Positions 1-6,744 are shown, counted from the first letter of the stretch. The stretch: 10,734 nt of DNA from Planctomycetota bacterium (GCA_013151585.1 JAADHY010000564.1:1-10734); one strand, 5' to 3'. A program made the numbers and translations. The notes: generated by a model from the sequence alone, not told the origin.

Positions 1-7
1 TTGTGGC

Positions 8-54
8 CGGTCTCCTGACCGAGCCACGCGGGGCGACCGAAGGTCTCCGGTCGC
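8..54. repeat. Two adjacent small stem-loops upstream of the esterase gene
   Basis: The first hairpin has a 5-bp stem, CGGTC (8-12) with GACCG (17-21), around a TCCT loop. The second has a perfect 7-bp stem, GCGACCG (33-39) with CGGTCGC (48-54), around an 8-base loop and is followed by ATTTTC. The heptamer GGTCTCC occurs twice (9-15 and 42-48). It could be the end of an upstream gene's terminator, although a true T-tract is lacking, or a dispersed intergenic repeat. The structure is visible in the sequence; its role is not known. Confidence 0.4.
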
Positions 55-88
55 ATTTTCAGAGAGACTCGAAGAACCAAGGCGTTCG

Positions 89-1009
89 ATGAAGTGGACT
101 TGTCGCTTCTCGGGAGAATCCCTGTTGAAGTTTCGATTACCGTTAGTCTGCGCGGTCCTGTGTTCGGTCCCCGCTCTGGCTCAGCAACCCAAGCGGACCG
201 ACCCGATCGTGCGTGTCACGACAATCGCCGAGCGGATCGAATGGGGGCAATTCCATAGCCGCGTGCTCGGGCGGACGAAAGGCTTCTGTGCGGTCTTGCC
301 GGAAGGCTATCGGCGCACGTGCGGCGATTGGCCGGTCCTGTTTCTGCTGCACGGGCGAGGGCGGAACGAGCGGACGCTGATCGACGACCGCTCGTGCCGG
401 GAAAGCCTGCTTCAGGCCCCGTTCGTTGTGATCCTGCCCCAAGGCGACGACGGCTGGTACATCGATTCGCCCGTTCGCACTCAAGACCGATATGCCAGCT
501 ATCTGGCCGAGGTGATCCAATGGACGGCCTCGCGGTATCGACTGAGCGATTCAGCGGCGAAACGTGCCATTGCCGGCTGGTCCATGGGCGGCTACGGCGC
601 ACCCCGGTTCGCTCAGACGCGTCCCGGACGGTTCGGGCTGGTTGGCTCGATCATCGGGCTCTTGGATTTCCCGCGGACCGGTCTGCCGCCCGGCCAAAGC
701 TATCCGGTTCCAGTGGAACGCTTCGGCAAAGGCCCGGCCGTGTGGGCTCGGTTCAATCCGATCCATTCGGTCGAAAAGCTGCACGGCAGCCGCATTGTGT
801 TGATCGCTGCGGATGAAGCCTTCGACCGGACCATGAACGAGAACTTCCGCCGCGAACTGTCCCGCTGCGGGCTCCAAGCCGATTGGATTCTCCTCTCCGG
901 CGGCCACACGTTTCCTGTCGTCCGGCAGGCGTTACCGATCCTCATTGACCGCGTGGCGAGGTTCTTTCGCTGCCACGAAAAGCGACGGGGGATGAGTGGC
1001 CCGGGCTGA
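89..1009 (+). CDS. Secreted alpha/beta-hydrolase-fold esterase (putative esterase / esterase D-like)
   Basis: This is a 306-residue protein, predicted to be exported and to hydrolyse ester bonds; the substrate is not readable from sequence. The N-terminus ends in a hydrophobic stretch, VCAVLCSVPALA, with a likely signal peptidase site after ALA (about residue 31). Next come a beta strand with an oxyanion-loop motif, VLFLLHGRGRN (His88), and the nucleophile elbow GWSMGGYG with Ser165. The acid is probably Asp242 in AADEAFD, and the catalytic His is His273 in SGGHTF. The order and spacing fit the PF00756 esterase family, which includes acetyl-xylan and feruloyl esterases as well as S-formylglutathione hydrolase. 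The ATG at 89 has only a weak AAGG (79-82). An in-frame TTG at 125 has GGGAG (112-116) eight bases upstream and would give a more compact signal peptide, so the start is uncertain. It converges with the next gene, leaving 104 bases between the stops. Confidence 0.85.
   Translation: MKWTCRFSGESLLKFRLPLVCAVLCSVPALAQQPKRTDPIVRVTTIAERIEWGQFHSRVLGRTKGFCAVLPEGYRRTCGDWPVLFLLHGRGRNERTLIDDRSCRESLLQAPFVVILPQGDDGWYIDSPVRTQDRYASYLAEVIQWTASRYRLSDSAAKRAIAGWSMGGYGAPRFAQTRPGRFGLVGSIIGLLDFPRTGLPPGQSYPVPVERFGKGPAVWARFNPIHSVEKLHGSRIVLIAADEAFDRTMNENFRRELSRCGLQADWILLSGGHTFPVVRQALPILIDRVARFFRCHEKRRGMSGPG
112..116 (+). promoter_or_regulatory. Possible ribosome binding site for an alternative TTG start of the esterase
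   Basis: GGGAG lies eight bases before TTG at 125. Starting there gives MKFRLPLVCAVLCSVPALA, a textbook-length signal peptide, instead of the longer N-terminus from ATG 89. This is weighed against the ATG, which has only AAGG in front of it. Confidence 0.35.
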
Positions 1010-1113
1010 GCGGTTCGTCTCCCGCTACGGATGGCTTAGGGGCTCCCGGCGTTCGACTCCAGCCACACGGCGGCCAGCCACACAGTGGCCACTTGCCCCC
1101 ACGGCTCGACGAC

Positions 1114-3687
1114 CTACGGCACGGCCGGGCGCGCGCCTTGCTCGGATTGGGCACCACCAGAGGGTTTCTCCGAGCGTTGCGAATCGGTCGCCGCCCCAAG
1201 AGACACGGTCAGGTCGAGCGTACGGTCCGCCGGGCGAACGATCCGGATGAATTCACCTTGCCGGTCAATGTCGTGATGCGGGTGGCCGTTGAGCGTGACG
1301 CGGGCGATCGGCTGGCCGGACGGCGTGCGCAGACGCAGGCGAATCTCGGCTGGAAACTTCTTCGGCTTTTCGTCCCCAGGCTCCCCTTCCGCGCCTTCCC
1401 GAGGTTTCGGTAATTCGATTCGGGCGTGGATGGTTCCGTCCGGCCGAGGCGTGACGGAAAAGTGGATCGGGCCCCAGCGAGTCGTTGCCCGGCGCACGGC
1501 GATACCCTGGCCCGGAACGAGCCATCGAGTGGGTGTGGCTCGGCAGAGCCAGAGCACGTCTGCGTCGGGCTCCTCGAAAACAAGCATCCAGCGAGCCAGC
1601 AGCGGCGTCACCAACTGCGCGGGCACGCAATAGTCGGCCACATAGGTTCGCCGGCCGGCCTCATCGGTGCGAATTGCCACCTGTTCGTAGGCCGTGAACG
1701 TGCCTCGCATCCGATGCACGGCCAGGTCGCCGTAGAAGCCAAGCAGAAAATGCCGTGCGCGGTCACGCAGCAAGAGTCCGTAGGCGTAGCCGGCGTAGGG
1801 CCAGTCATCCAAGTGGCCGGCGAAGCGGGTCGTGCCGAGCAGCTCGCCGCCGTGACTTTGCCGGTACGCGACGATCGCATCGTGCCACTCGGGCGGTAGC
1901 AACCCGGACGAGACCATCTCGATCCAGTACCGATAGTTCGTGTAGGAGGCGAAGCGGTTCTGGGTCATCGTGTTGAATGGGCGGTCGAAGCCGACCACGG
2001 GCGGCACGAACGGCGGCTTGGACTCACGGCGCACCGACCGCTCGAGGCTCCGATAAATGTCGGCTCGCAACGCCTCGGCTTCGGCTAGCAGTTTACGGCC
2101 CCGTGCGGCCAGCTCTGCGTCGCCGGTCTCCGTCAACAGCCGGCCGACTTCCAACCAGCCGCGGCAGGTCCACAGATTACCCGAATAGTAGAAGTTAACT
2201 TCCTTGCGGGTATCGGCTTCGGGCGAGCCTTTGATCAGGCCATGTCGCACGTCATCTTCGGGAAACGCAGCCTCGGCGGCGCGACGCAATGCCAGGAGCC
2301 GATCGACAATTCGTTCGACGATCGGCCAGCGGTCCCGGAACCAGTCCATTCGGCCGCTGCGGCGGGCGTACCGGGCCACTGCGTCCAACAATTGTCCGTA
2401 CTCGGAAACGGCGGGGCCGTAGTAGTTGAACGTGCCGTCCGGCCGGACAACGTTTTGAAGGTAGTAGTCCAGATACCGGCCGGCGCGATCGAGCAGTCCC
2501 CATTCGCTGCACGCGTTGACCATGCTGAGCGTCGTCGGCGGGAAGGTTGCGTGCTGTTTGAGGGCATAATGACCGACGCCATAGCGCGGGGCCACACCGT
2601 CGTAAGTGATGAAGGCCCGGACCAGCGACGCACGGCATGCGTCCCGAACGCGCGGTTCGGGCACGGTGACTTGCATCGCGCGTGCGAAGACACTGTCCCA
2701 GTGTCGTTTGAGCTCGAGCAATTTGGCGAAGAACTCTTCCGGGGTGATGGCGGACGCGGCAGCCGGGGCCTTGGCCAGAGCAATTCGAAAGTACCGGCGC
2801 TCGGTGGCTCCGCGCTTCACGATCCGCAACGAAACAAACACGTCTACCGACTTCCGATCTGGGTTCCACCATGCGAAAGCAATCTCTTCCCAGCCGAGCT
2901 GGCTGTTGCTGTCGAAGAATCCGTAGTCGATCACGGGCAGCCAGCCCCCGACCAAGCCCCGTTTGGCCCCGGGCGATCCATGGGCTGGCAGCAGCGAGTT
3001 CGGATCAAAGACCACCGGCTCCAGCCGCTTTCGCCCGTAGCGAGTCGGCACGAATCCAAGTTGGCCGTCCGGAGCGACGGCGATCGCGCGGTCCGATTCT
3101 TCAACCGCCAGAAATGTGTAAGCTGTCAAGTCGGGCAGTTGCGATGCACACGCTTCAAACGAGGGATCGTCCTGGCGCTCGAGCAGCTTGCGGCCGAGCA
3201 GATCGCCCCGAGACGCCAGCAATGCCTGCTGGAACTCGTTTGGGTAGAGGATCGATGCCGTTGCGATATGGTTTAACCGCCCCACCGCTTTGCGCAACAG
3301 CGTCGTGCCTTTCGGCGAAAGAATGGCCAAGAGTCCCCAACGATCAAACTGACGCTCCAAAACGACCAACGGCGGGCTGGGGTGGCCTGCCACGACCGCA
3401 ACGGTCCAACCCCACGCCGAATCCCCCACGGCCACGCGAGCTTGTTTCCCCGTTTTGCCGATGAGTCTGGCGTGTTCATTTTCGATGGTCGCGAGCCGCG
3501 GCACGGTCAACGACGCCCGCTCGGAGTTCTCTTCAAGCGAATAGTACGGATCCGATCGATCGGAACTGAACGGCGGAGTGCCCCTTGTTGGCGCCGCGTT
3601 TTCCGCGATTCCGTCCCCTAGCAAAGTCGCATGGGGAGCGACGCCGAGCAGGAGTACCGACATCAGACTTCGCCAGTCGCGAGCCAC
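1114..3687 (-). CDS. Exported large protein with (alpha/alpha)6-barrel, glycosidase-like core
   Basis: The protein is about 857 residues from GTG 3687 (866 from TTG 3714, 849 from ATG 3663). I do not recognise the exact family. From GTG the N-terminus is basic (MARDWRSL) followed by a hydrophobic stretch, so export is likely. Residues about 40-340 look beta-rich. Residues about 345-730 are helical with the rhythm of six-hairpin glycosidases: SLVRAFITYDG, AGRYLDYYLQNVVRPDGTFN, YYGPAVSEYGQLLDAVARYA and later NFYYSGNLWTCRGWLEVGRLL. The last 100 or so residues look like a beta domain (RIELPKPREG, RVTLNGHPHHDIDRQGEFI). This order, beta domain then helical barrel then beta tail, is seen in GH15/GH65/GH63-like enzymes. 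A glycan-processing role is an inference, supported by the fucosidase upstream on the same strand. Candidate acids include the Glu in SEYGQLLD. No start has a convincing ribosome binding site. The RAYT/REP unit sits directly upstream, with the REP pair beginning 62 bases before GTG 3687. Confidence 0.72.
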   Translation of the reverse strand: MARDWRSLMSVLLLGVAPHATLLGDGIAENAAPTRGTPPFSSDRSDPYYSLEENSERASLTVPRLATIENEHARLIGKTGKQARVAVGDSAWGWTVAVVAGHPSPPLVVLERQFDRWGLLAILSPKGTTLLRKAVGRLNHIATASILYPNEFQQALLASRGDLLGRKLLERQDDPSFEACASQLPDLTAYTFLAVEESDRAIAVAPDGQLGFVPTRYGRKRLEPVVFDPNSLLPAHGSPGAKRGLVGGWLPVIDYGFFDSNSQLGWEEIAFAWWNPDRKSVDVFVSLRIVKRGATERRYFRIALAKAPAAASAITPEEFFAKLLELKRHWDSVFARAMQVTVPEPRVRDACRASLVRAFITYDGVAPRYGVGHYALKQHATFPPTTLSMVNACSEWGLLDRAGRYLDYYLQNVVRPDGTFNYYGPAVSEYGQLLDAVARYARRSGRMDWFRDRWPIVERIVDRLLALRRAAEAAFPEDDVRHGLIKGSPEADTRKEVNFYYSGNLWTCRGWLEVGRLLTETGDAELAARGRKLLAEAEALRADIYRSLERSVRRESKPPFVPPVVGFDRPFNTMTQNRFASYTNYRYWIEMVSSGLLPPEWHDAIVAYRQSHGGELLGTTRFAGHLDDWPYAGYAYGLLLRDRARHFLLGFYGDLAVHRMRGTFTAYEQVAIRTDEAGRRTYVADYCVPAQLVTPLLARWMLVFEEPDADVLWLCRATPTRWLVPGQGIAVRRATTRWGPIHFSVTPRPDGTIHARIELPKPREGAEGEPGDEKPKKFPAEIRLRLRTPSGQPIARVTLNGHPHHDIDRQGEFIRIVRPADRTLDLTVSLGAATDSQRSEKPSGGAQSEQGARPAVP

Positions 3688-3748
3688 GAGAAAGGCAATT
3701 TCCGGATGACACAAAGGTACGCGGTCATGTCATCTCCGTTTTTGTTCG

Positions 3749-3773
3749 GAGCAAGCGAGGACGCTTGCTCTAC
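3749..3773 (-). repeat. REP element, left copy, same orientation as the RAYT
   Basis: On the minus strand this reads GTAG followed by a hairpin. The stem is a perfect 9 bp between 3749-3757 and 3762-3770, and the loop is 3758-3761 (TCCT on the minus strand). The TAG within GTAG (3770-3772) is the stop codon of the RAYT gene. It is identical to the copy at 4555-4579. Confidence 0.85.
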
Positions 3774-4537
3774 GCGTTCGTAGCACAAGCGTCCCCGCTT
3801 GTGCTCGACTGGGACGCTACGCTTTGTCCATCCCAGCACAACCATCCTGACTCATCCCCGTCGGCAAGAAACCGGTCATGGGCCGAACACCAGTACCAAT
3901 CGTATGCTCGGCTGACCAAGTTCGCCCGAACCGGATTTACGACTATATACTGCACGATCCGCTCCAATTCCTGCTCGTCTCTCACCCAATGGTCGTACGA
4001 TTCATGCTGCCAGAATGGCCCTGAGCGGCGCAAAATCCGGTTCGCTTCGTGAGCGGTGTAGCTCTTGACGCTATGCATAATGCCAGCCAGCGCACTGTCG
4101 TCGTCGGCGCATTCCCCAACTTCGATCGAGTGCGTCTGAGTGACCGCTGTCGCCGGCACATCAAACGGAAGCAGCAACACGTGGACGTGATTGGGCATAA
4201 TGCAATAGCTCATTAGGCCATATTTCTGGCCATGCCAGTAGTACAAGCTGCGGCGCACGAGAGCGGCAATACGTGGGTCGTGCAACCACCGTACGCTTTG
4301 GGCCGCGTCAAGGTAGCGGTCATAGTCAGCAAACAATTGCTTATGCACGCGCTCGCGAAACCGGGCCGGTGTGAGCTTCCGCGGCCGTTTTGCCTTGAGC
4401 AGTTCCTCCTTTCGCTGCTGCAACCGATCAATGACTTCGCGGGGCAACGTGCCGGCGAGGCGAAAAGTGACGAAATGGGCCGCGCCGGGGACATACCAAT
4501 GAGGGAGATTGCGGCGCGTCATTCGTTTCTTGGTCAC
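3770..4537 (-). CDS. REP-associated tyrosine transposase (RAYT, IS200/IS605-like Y1 family)
   Basis: This 255-residue single-strand DNA transposase-like enzyme belongs to the HUH/Y1 superfamily (PF01797-related). RAYTs cut and rejoin REP hairpins through a tyrosine. The HUH motif is YCIMPNHVHVLLLP, with His117 and His119. The catalytic tyrosine is probably Tyr181 in WQHESYDHWVRDEQEL, followed by the family signature VQYIVVNPVRANLV. The N-terminus GAAHFVTFRLAGTLP is also typical. The GTG start is chosen because AGGAG lies seven bases upstream; an ATG five codons in lacks this. The last dozen residues (about STSGDACATNA) are encoded by the inverted REP, and the stop lies in the next REP, so the tail is probably not part of the ancestral fold. 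It sits between the fucosidase (111 bases upstream) and the glycosidase-like gene, with the same orientation. No key residue appears to be missing, so it may be active. Confidence 0.93.
   Translation of the reverse strand: MTKKRMTRRNLPHWYVPGAAHFVTFRLAGTLPREVIDRLQQRKEELLKAKRPRKLTPARFRERVHKQLFADYDRYLDAAQSVRWLHDPRIAALVRRSLYYWHGQKYGLMSYCIMPNHVHVLLLPFDVPATAVTQTHSIEVGECADDDSALAGIMHSVKSYTAHEANRILRRSGPFWQHESYDHWVRDEQELERIVQYIVVNPVRANLVSRAYDWYWCSAHDRFLADGDESGWLCWDGQSVASQSSTSGDACATNA
3780..3806 (+). repeat. Inverted partner REP (BIME-like pair with the left REP)
   Basis: On the plus strand GTAG (3780-3783) leads into a perfect 10-bp stem, AGCACAAGCG (3782-3791) and CGCTTGTGCT (3796-3805), around a TCCC loop. 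It faces the REP at 3749-3773, and the sequence between them, CTACGCGTTCGTAG (3770-3783), is itself nearly palindromic. Two REPs in opposite orientation are what defines a bacterial interspersed mosaic element. This copy lies inside the RAYT reading frame and encodes part of its C-terminal tail. Confidence 0.8.
3808..3837. repeat. Imperfect stem-loop next to the REP pair
   Basis: CTGGGA and TCCCAG form the outer stem, with GGAC and GTCC able to extend it inward past a bulge, around a loop containing CGCTACG. It lies within the 3' coding end of the RAYT and may be an older, decayed member of the same palindrome cluster. Its function is unknown. Confidence 0.3.
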
Positions 4538-4544
4538 GATTTCT

Positions 4545-4550
4545 CTCCTC
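4545..4550 (-). promoter_or_regulatory. Ribosome binding site of the RAYT gene
   Basis: The minus strand reads GAGGAG, ending seven bases before the GTG at 4537, and this decides the GTG start. A 10-bp palindrome, CTCTTAAGAG (4548-4557), overlaps its upstream edge, and the right REP hairpin begins at 4555, so translation initiation sits directly next to secondary structure. Confidence 0.7.
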
Positions 4551-4554
4551 TTAA

Positions 4555-4579
4555 GAGCAAGCGAGGACGCTTGCTCTAC
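4555..4579 (-). repeat. REP element, right copy, in the RAYT leader
   Basis: The hairpin is identical to that of the left copy: a 9-bp stem between 4555-4563 and 4568-4576, with loop 4564-4567 and GTAG at 4576-4579 on the minus strand. Identity with the left copy continues to 4586. The following CACCCTGTGCTAC is where an inverted partner would be expected; only a fragment resembling TGTGCT remains. It lies in the leader of the RAYT transcript. Confidence 0.85.
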
Positions 4580-4648
4580 GCGTTCGCACCCTGTGCTACT
4601 CTTTTCTGTTCAGTTCAATCGGTCGATCTTGTTCCCGACGGCGGTCCG

Positions 4649-6115
4649 TTACATGGGCGAGTTGTAGACTTCTACGGCCGATAGTGTCGGACAAGCGAGG
4701 CATTTCGTGAGTTGGATACGCAGAGCGGTGGCAGTCACGCGGTCGAAACGCAGCACCCGGCGCGGACCAATCGTCTGCCCCTCAGCGATTCGCTGCCACG
4801 ATCCGTCGACGCGCGCATCGATCTGAAACGCTTCCACACGCTGTCCGAGCGGAATGTATTCCTGGATGCGCACCACATTGAACGTCGTCGGTCCACCCAG
4901 GTCGATTTCGATTTCCGCCTCACGCACGTTGTCGTCGGCCGCCCAATAGGTGTTGCGATCGCCGTCGGTCAAGAGCTGCGGGCCTAATTGAGAGCCTCGG
5001 CCGCGCACGTTGCTGGCCCGCACTTTTTTGCCGCGTGCCAGATCGTTTTGGAACGTCGCTCGCAAAACGCGGCCAAACTCTGTCAGCCGCTGGGCGTCGA
5101 TTTCGTGGATCAGCCCGCGCCGGTCAGGCGGTATGTTCAGCAGCAGATTGCAGCCACGGCCGACACTGGCGTAATAGATTTCCAGCAGCTTCTCGACCGT
5201 CTTGACTTTGCTGTTTTGCGACGCGTGCCAGAACCACCCCGGCCGAATCGACACGTCCACTTCCGCCGGTACCCAGTGGGAGCCGCCGCGGTCGCCGTGC
5301 CAGAGCGATTCCTTGACGGACACCCCCGGCCAGCGCCCCTCGGTGTTGTACGTCGCCCAGTTGGGATCGTACCCGTAGCCGCGTTCATTGCCCACCCAGC
5401 GGATGTCCGGTCCGGCATCGCTGAACCGGATGCAGTTCGGCTGCAGCTCACGGACCAGTTTCCACGTTGTCGGCCAGTCGTAGTAGCTGCGGCGGTCGAT
5501 GCGTCGCGTTTCCCGAGCCCCGCCGTAGTAGCCGGACCCCCCATTGGCTCCGTCGAACCACACTTCAAAAACCTCGCCGTACCCGGTCAGCAGTTCGCGC
5601 AGTTGATTGCGGTAGTAGGTGATATAGGCCGGCCGAGCGTACTCGGGGTGATTACGATCCCAAGGCGAAAGATAAACGCCGAACTTCAATCCGTGACGGC
5701 GACACGCTTCGGACAGCTCGCGGACCACGTCGCCTCGACCGTTCTTCCAGGGAGAGTTTTTCACCGAGTGTTCCGTGTAGCGGCTCGGCCACAGGCAAAA
5801 GCCATCGTGGTGCTTGGCCGTCAGGATCAGCCCTTTCATGCCGGCCGCTTTGGCCACGCGAGCCCACTGGTCAGCATCCAGTTGCGTCGGGTTGAACAAC
5901 TGGGGCGACTCGTCGCCCAGGCCCCATTCCCGATCCGTGAAGGTATTCGTCGTGAAATGAATGAATCCGTAGAACTCGAGCTCGTGCCAGGCGAGATGCT
6001 GTTTGGTCGGTAACGCTCCGAACGGCGCTGGCGGCTTCGTCGCTTGCGCCAGAGCGCTCGACCAGCTCGCCCAACAGACAAGCACGAACAGCAGGCAGGA
6101 TAGAAATCGCCTCAT
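4649..6115 (-). CDS. Secreted alpha-L-fucosidase, GH29, with C-terminal F5/8 type C domain
   Basis: This exo-glycosidase of 488 residues removes alpha-linked fucose with retention of configuration. A signal peptide (RRFLSCLLFVLVCWASWSSALA) is followed by a GH29 (beta/alpha)8 catalytic domain. Landmarks are WHELEFYGFIHFTTNTFTDREWG, the pair of His in LTAKHHDGFCLWPS, KFGVYLSPWDRN, and EVWFDGANG with the nucleophile Asp188. The segment WVPAEVDVSIRPGWFWH is typical of the family, and its Glu (about 285) is a candidate acid/base. Residues from about 360 to the end (ASNVRGRGSQLGPQLLTDGD, YWAADD, EIEIDLGG, FNVVRIQEYIPLGQRV, LRIQLTKC) form a discoidin/F5-8C carbohydrate-binding-type domain. The ATG at 6115 is preferred over GTG 6127 because GAGGA lies five bases upstream. 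The likely substrates are fucosylated polysaccharides or glycoproteins; the exact linkage cannot be read. Confidence 0.93.
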   Translation of the reverse strand: MRRFLSCLLFVLVCWASWSSALAQATKPPAPFGALPTKQHLAWHELEFYGFIHFTTNTFTDREWGLGDESPQLFNPTQLDADQWARVAKAAGMKGLILTAKHHDGFCLWPSRYTEHSVKNSPWKNGRGDVVRELSEACRRHGLKFGVYLSPWDRNHPEYARPAYITYYRNQLRELLTGYGEVFEVWFDGANGGSGYYGGARETRRIDRRSYYDWPTTWKLVRELQPNCIRFSDAGPDIRWVGNERGYGYDPNWATYNTEGRWPGVSVKESLWHGDRGGSHWVPAEVDVSIRPGWFWHASQNSKVKTVEKLLEIYYASVGRGCNLLLNIPPDRRGLIHEIDAQRLTEFGRVLRATFQNDLARGKKVRASNVRGRGSQLGPQLLTDGDRNTYWAADDNVREAEIEIDLGGPTTFNVVRIQEYIPLGQRVEAFQIDARVDGSWQRIAEGQTIGPRRVLRFDRVTATALRIQLTKCLACPTLSAVEVYNSPM

Positions 6116-6120
6116 GGTCG

Positions 6121-6125
6121 TCCTC
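6121..6125 (-). promoter_or_regulatory. Ribosome binding site of the fucosidase gene
   Basis: The minus strand reads GAGGA, five bases before ATG 6115. It overlaps the alternative GTG at 6127, which supports the ATG as the true start and trims four residues from the longest open frame. Confidence 0.65.
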
Positions 6126-6128
6126 ACA

Positions 6129-6154
6129 TTTCAATGGATTGTTTCAATGGATTG
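6129..6154. repeat. 13-bp perfect tandem duplication in the fucosidase leader
   Basis: TTTCAATGGATTG occurs twice back to back (6129-6141 and 6142-6154), starting 14 bases upstream of the fucosidase ATG on its template side. Two adjacent identical boxes in a leader could be a regulator binding site or a recent slippage duplication. The sequence does not decide between these. Confidence 0.75.
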
Positions 6155-6438
6155 TTGTAACGAAATGGCCAATCCGCAGCCGGGTTTGCACCGATAGTAG
6201 CCAGAACCGGACCGAAAGGATGGCTCCGACGGATCTCGGCGCCAACGCTCATGGGCCCTCTTTCGCTCGCGGGAGAAGAGACTCAATCAATATTGTCCTT
6301 TCGTATTCGAATCTCGTTGGTCTTGTCGATTTACCGTTTCAGTTGTAAGCGCGGTCATTGCCGCTCCGCAAGAGCTTTGCGATCGCAGAACACACGAACC
6401 CACCGTATTGCGCGAGAAGCTGAGCCGAATTGTGAAAC

Positions 6439-6507
6439 GCCCCATTGGGGCTCTGCCTTTTCCACCCAGCGGCTTTCCGTACCCAGGGTTGCGCGACGCT
6501 CGTCGCG
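6439..6507. repeat. Pair of GC-rich palindromes, candidate dispersed intergenic repeat
   Basis: GCCCC-ATT-GGGGC (6439-6451) is a 5-bp stem with a 3-base loop. CGCGACG-CT-CGTCGCG (6492-6507) is a 16-base near-perfect palindrome. Between them lies CCCAGCGGCTTTCCGTACCC. The layout resembles dispersed non-coding repeats common in planctomycete-type genomes. That comparison is from memory, not from a search, and only one copy is present here. Confidence 0.35.
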
Positions 6508-6744
6508 TTGCGCCGCCCCGCATCCGACTTCGGGGGAGGTTCTCAATAGTCACGCGAAACGGCCCTCACGGAACAATCAAAGAACGAGCAGACCAGAACA
6601 CGTCAACCCAGCTTCCGTCGTCAGTTCGGCCGCCTCGTCCGCCAGCAGGCCAACACAAAAGGGTCTTCACGCCAGCTTGCGTTTCCGACGTTCCAGAAGC
6701 ACCTCGCGCGACCTGATTCTGGCCTATTGGCATGATCTCCGGAT

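Larger units (their letters stand above)
3749..4586 (-). mobile_element. REP-RAYT unit bounded by 32-bp perfect direct repeats
   Basis: The transposase gene is bracketed by identical 32-base sequences at 3749-3780 and 4555-4586. Each contains a 9-bp-stem hairpin (GAGCAAGCG, AGGA loop, CGCTTGCTC) and, reading on the minus strand, a GTAG tetranucleotide at its 5' foot. GTAG plus a short imperfect palindrome is the established hallmark of REP sequences processed by RAYT proteins. An inverted REP sits next to the left copy. RAYTs are usually single-copy domesticated genes, so this may be a resident REP family rather than a freshly inserted element. Confidence 0.8.
6116..6744. other. Long intergenic region between fucosidase and alpha/beta hydrolase genes
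   Basis: About 630 bases have no convincing gene on either strand; the open frames here are rich in Arg, Pro and Ser and match no family. It should contain the fucosidase promoter (near 6130-6250) and the 3' end of the upstream transcript. Visible structures are the 13-bp duplication (6129-6154) and two GC-rich palindromes (6439-6451 and 6492-6507). No clear terminator with a T-tract follows the hydrolase stop at 6745. Confidence 0.6.

Noticed and set aside
1072..1090. Terminator between the convergent genes (GGCCA and TGGCC around a 9-base loop)
   Set aside because: The stem is only five pairs and no T-tract follows on either strand, so it is not convincing.
2242..3276. Plus-strand open frame of 344 codons
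   Set aside because: It is antisense to the large glycosidase-like gene, with no ribosome binding site and no recognisable motif.
3749..4586. CRISPR-like array from 32-bp repeats
   Set aside because: There are only two copies, 806 bases apart, with a transposase gene between them, and the GTAG-hairpin structure fits REP elements instead.
4988..6013. Plus-strand open frame of 341 codons
   Set aside because: It lies wholly antisense to the GH29 fucosidase catalytic domain and has no motif of its own.
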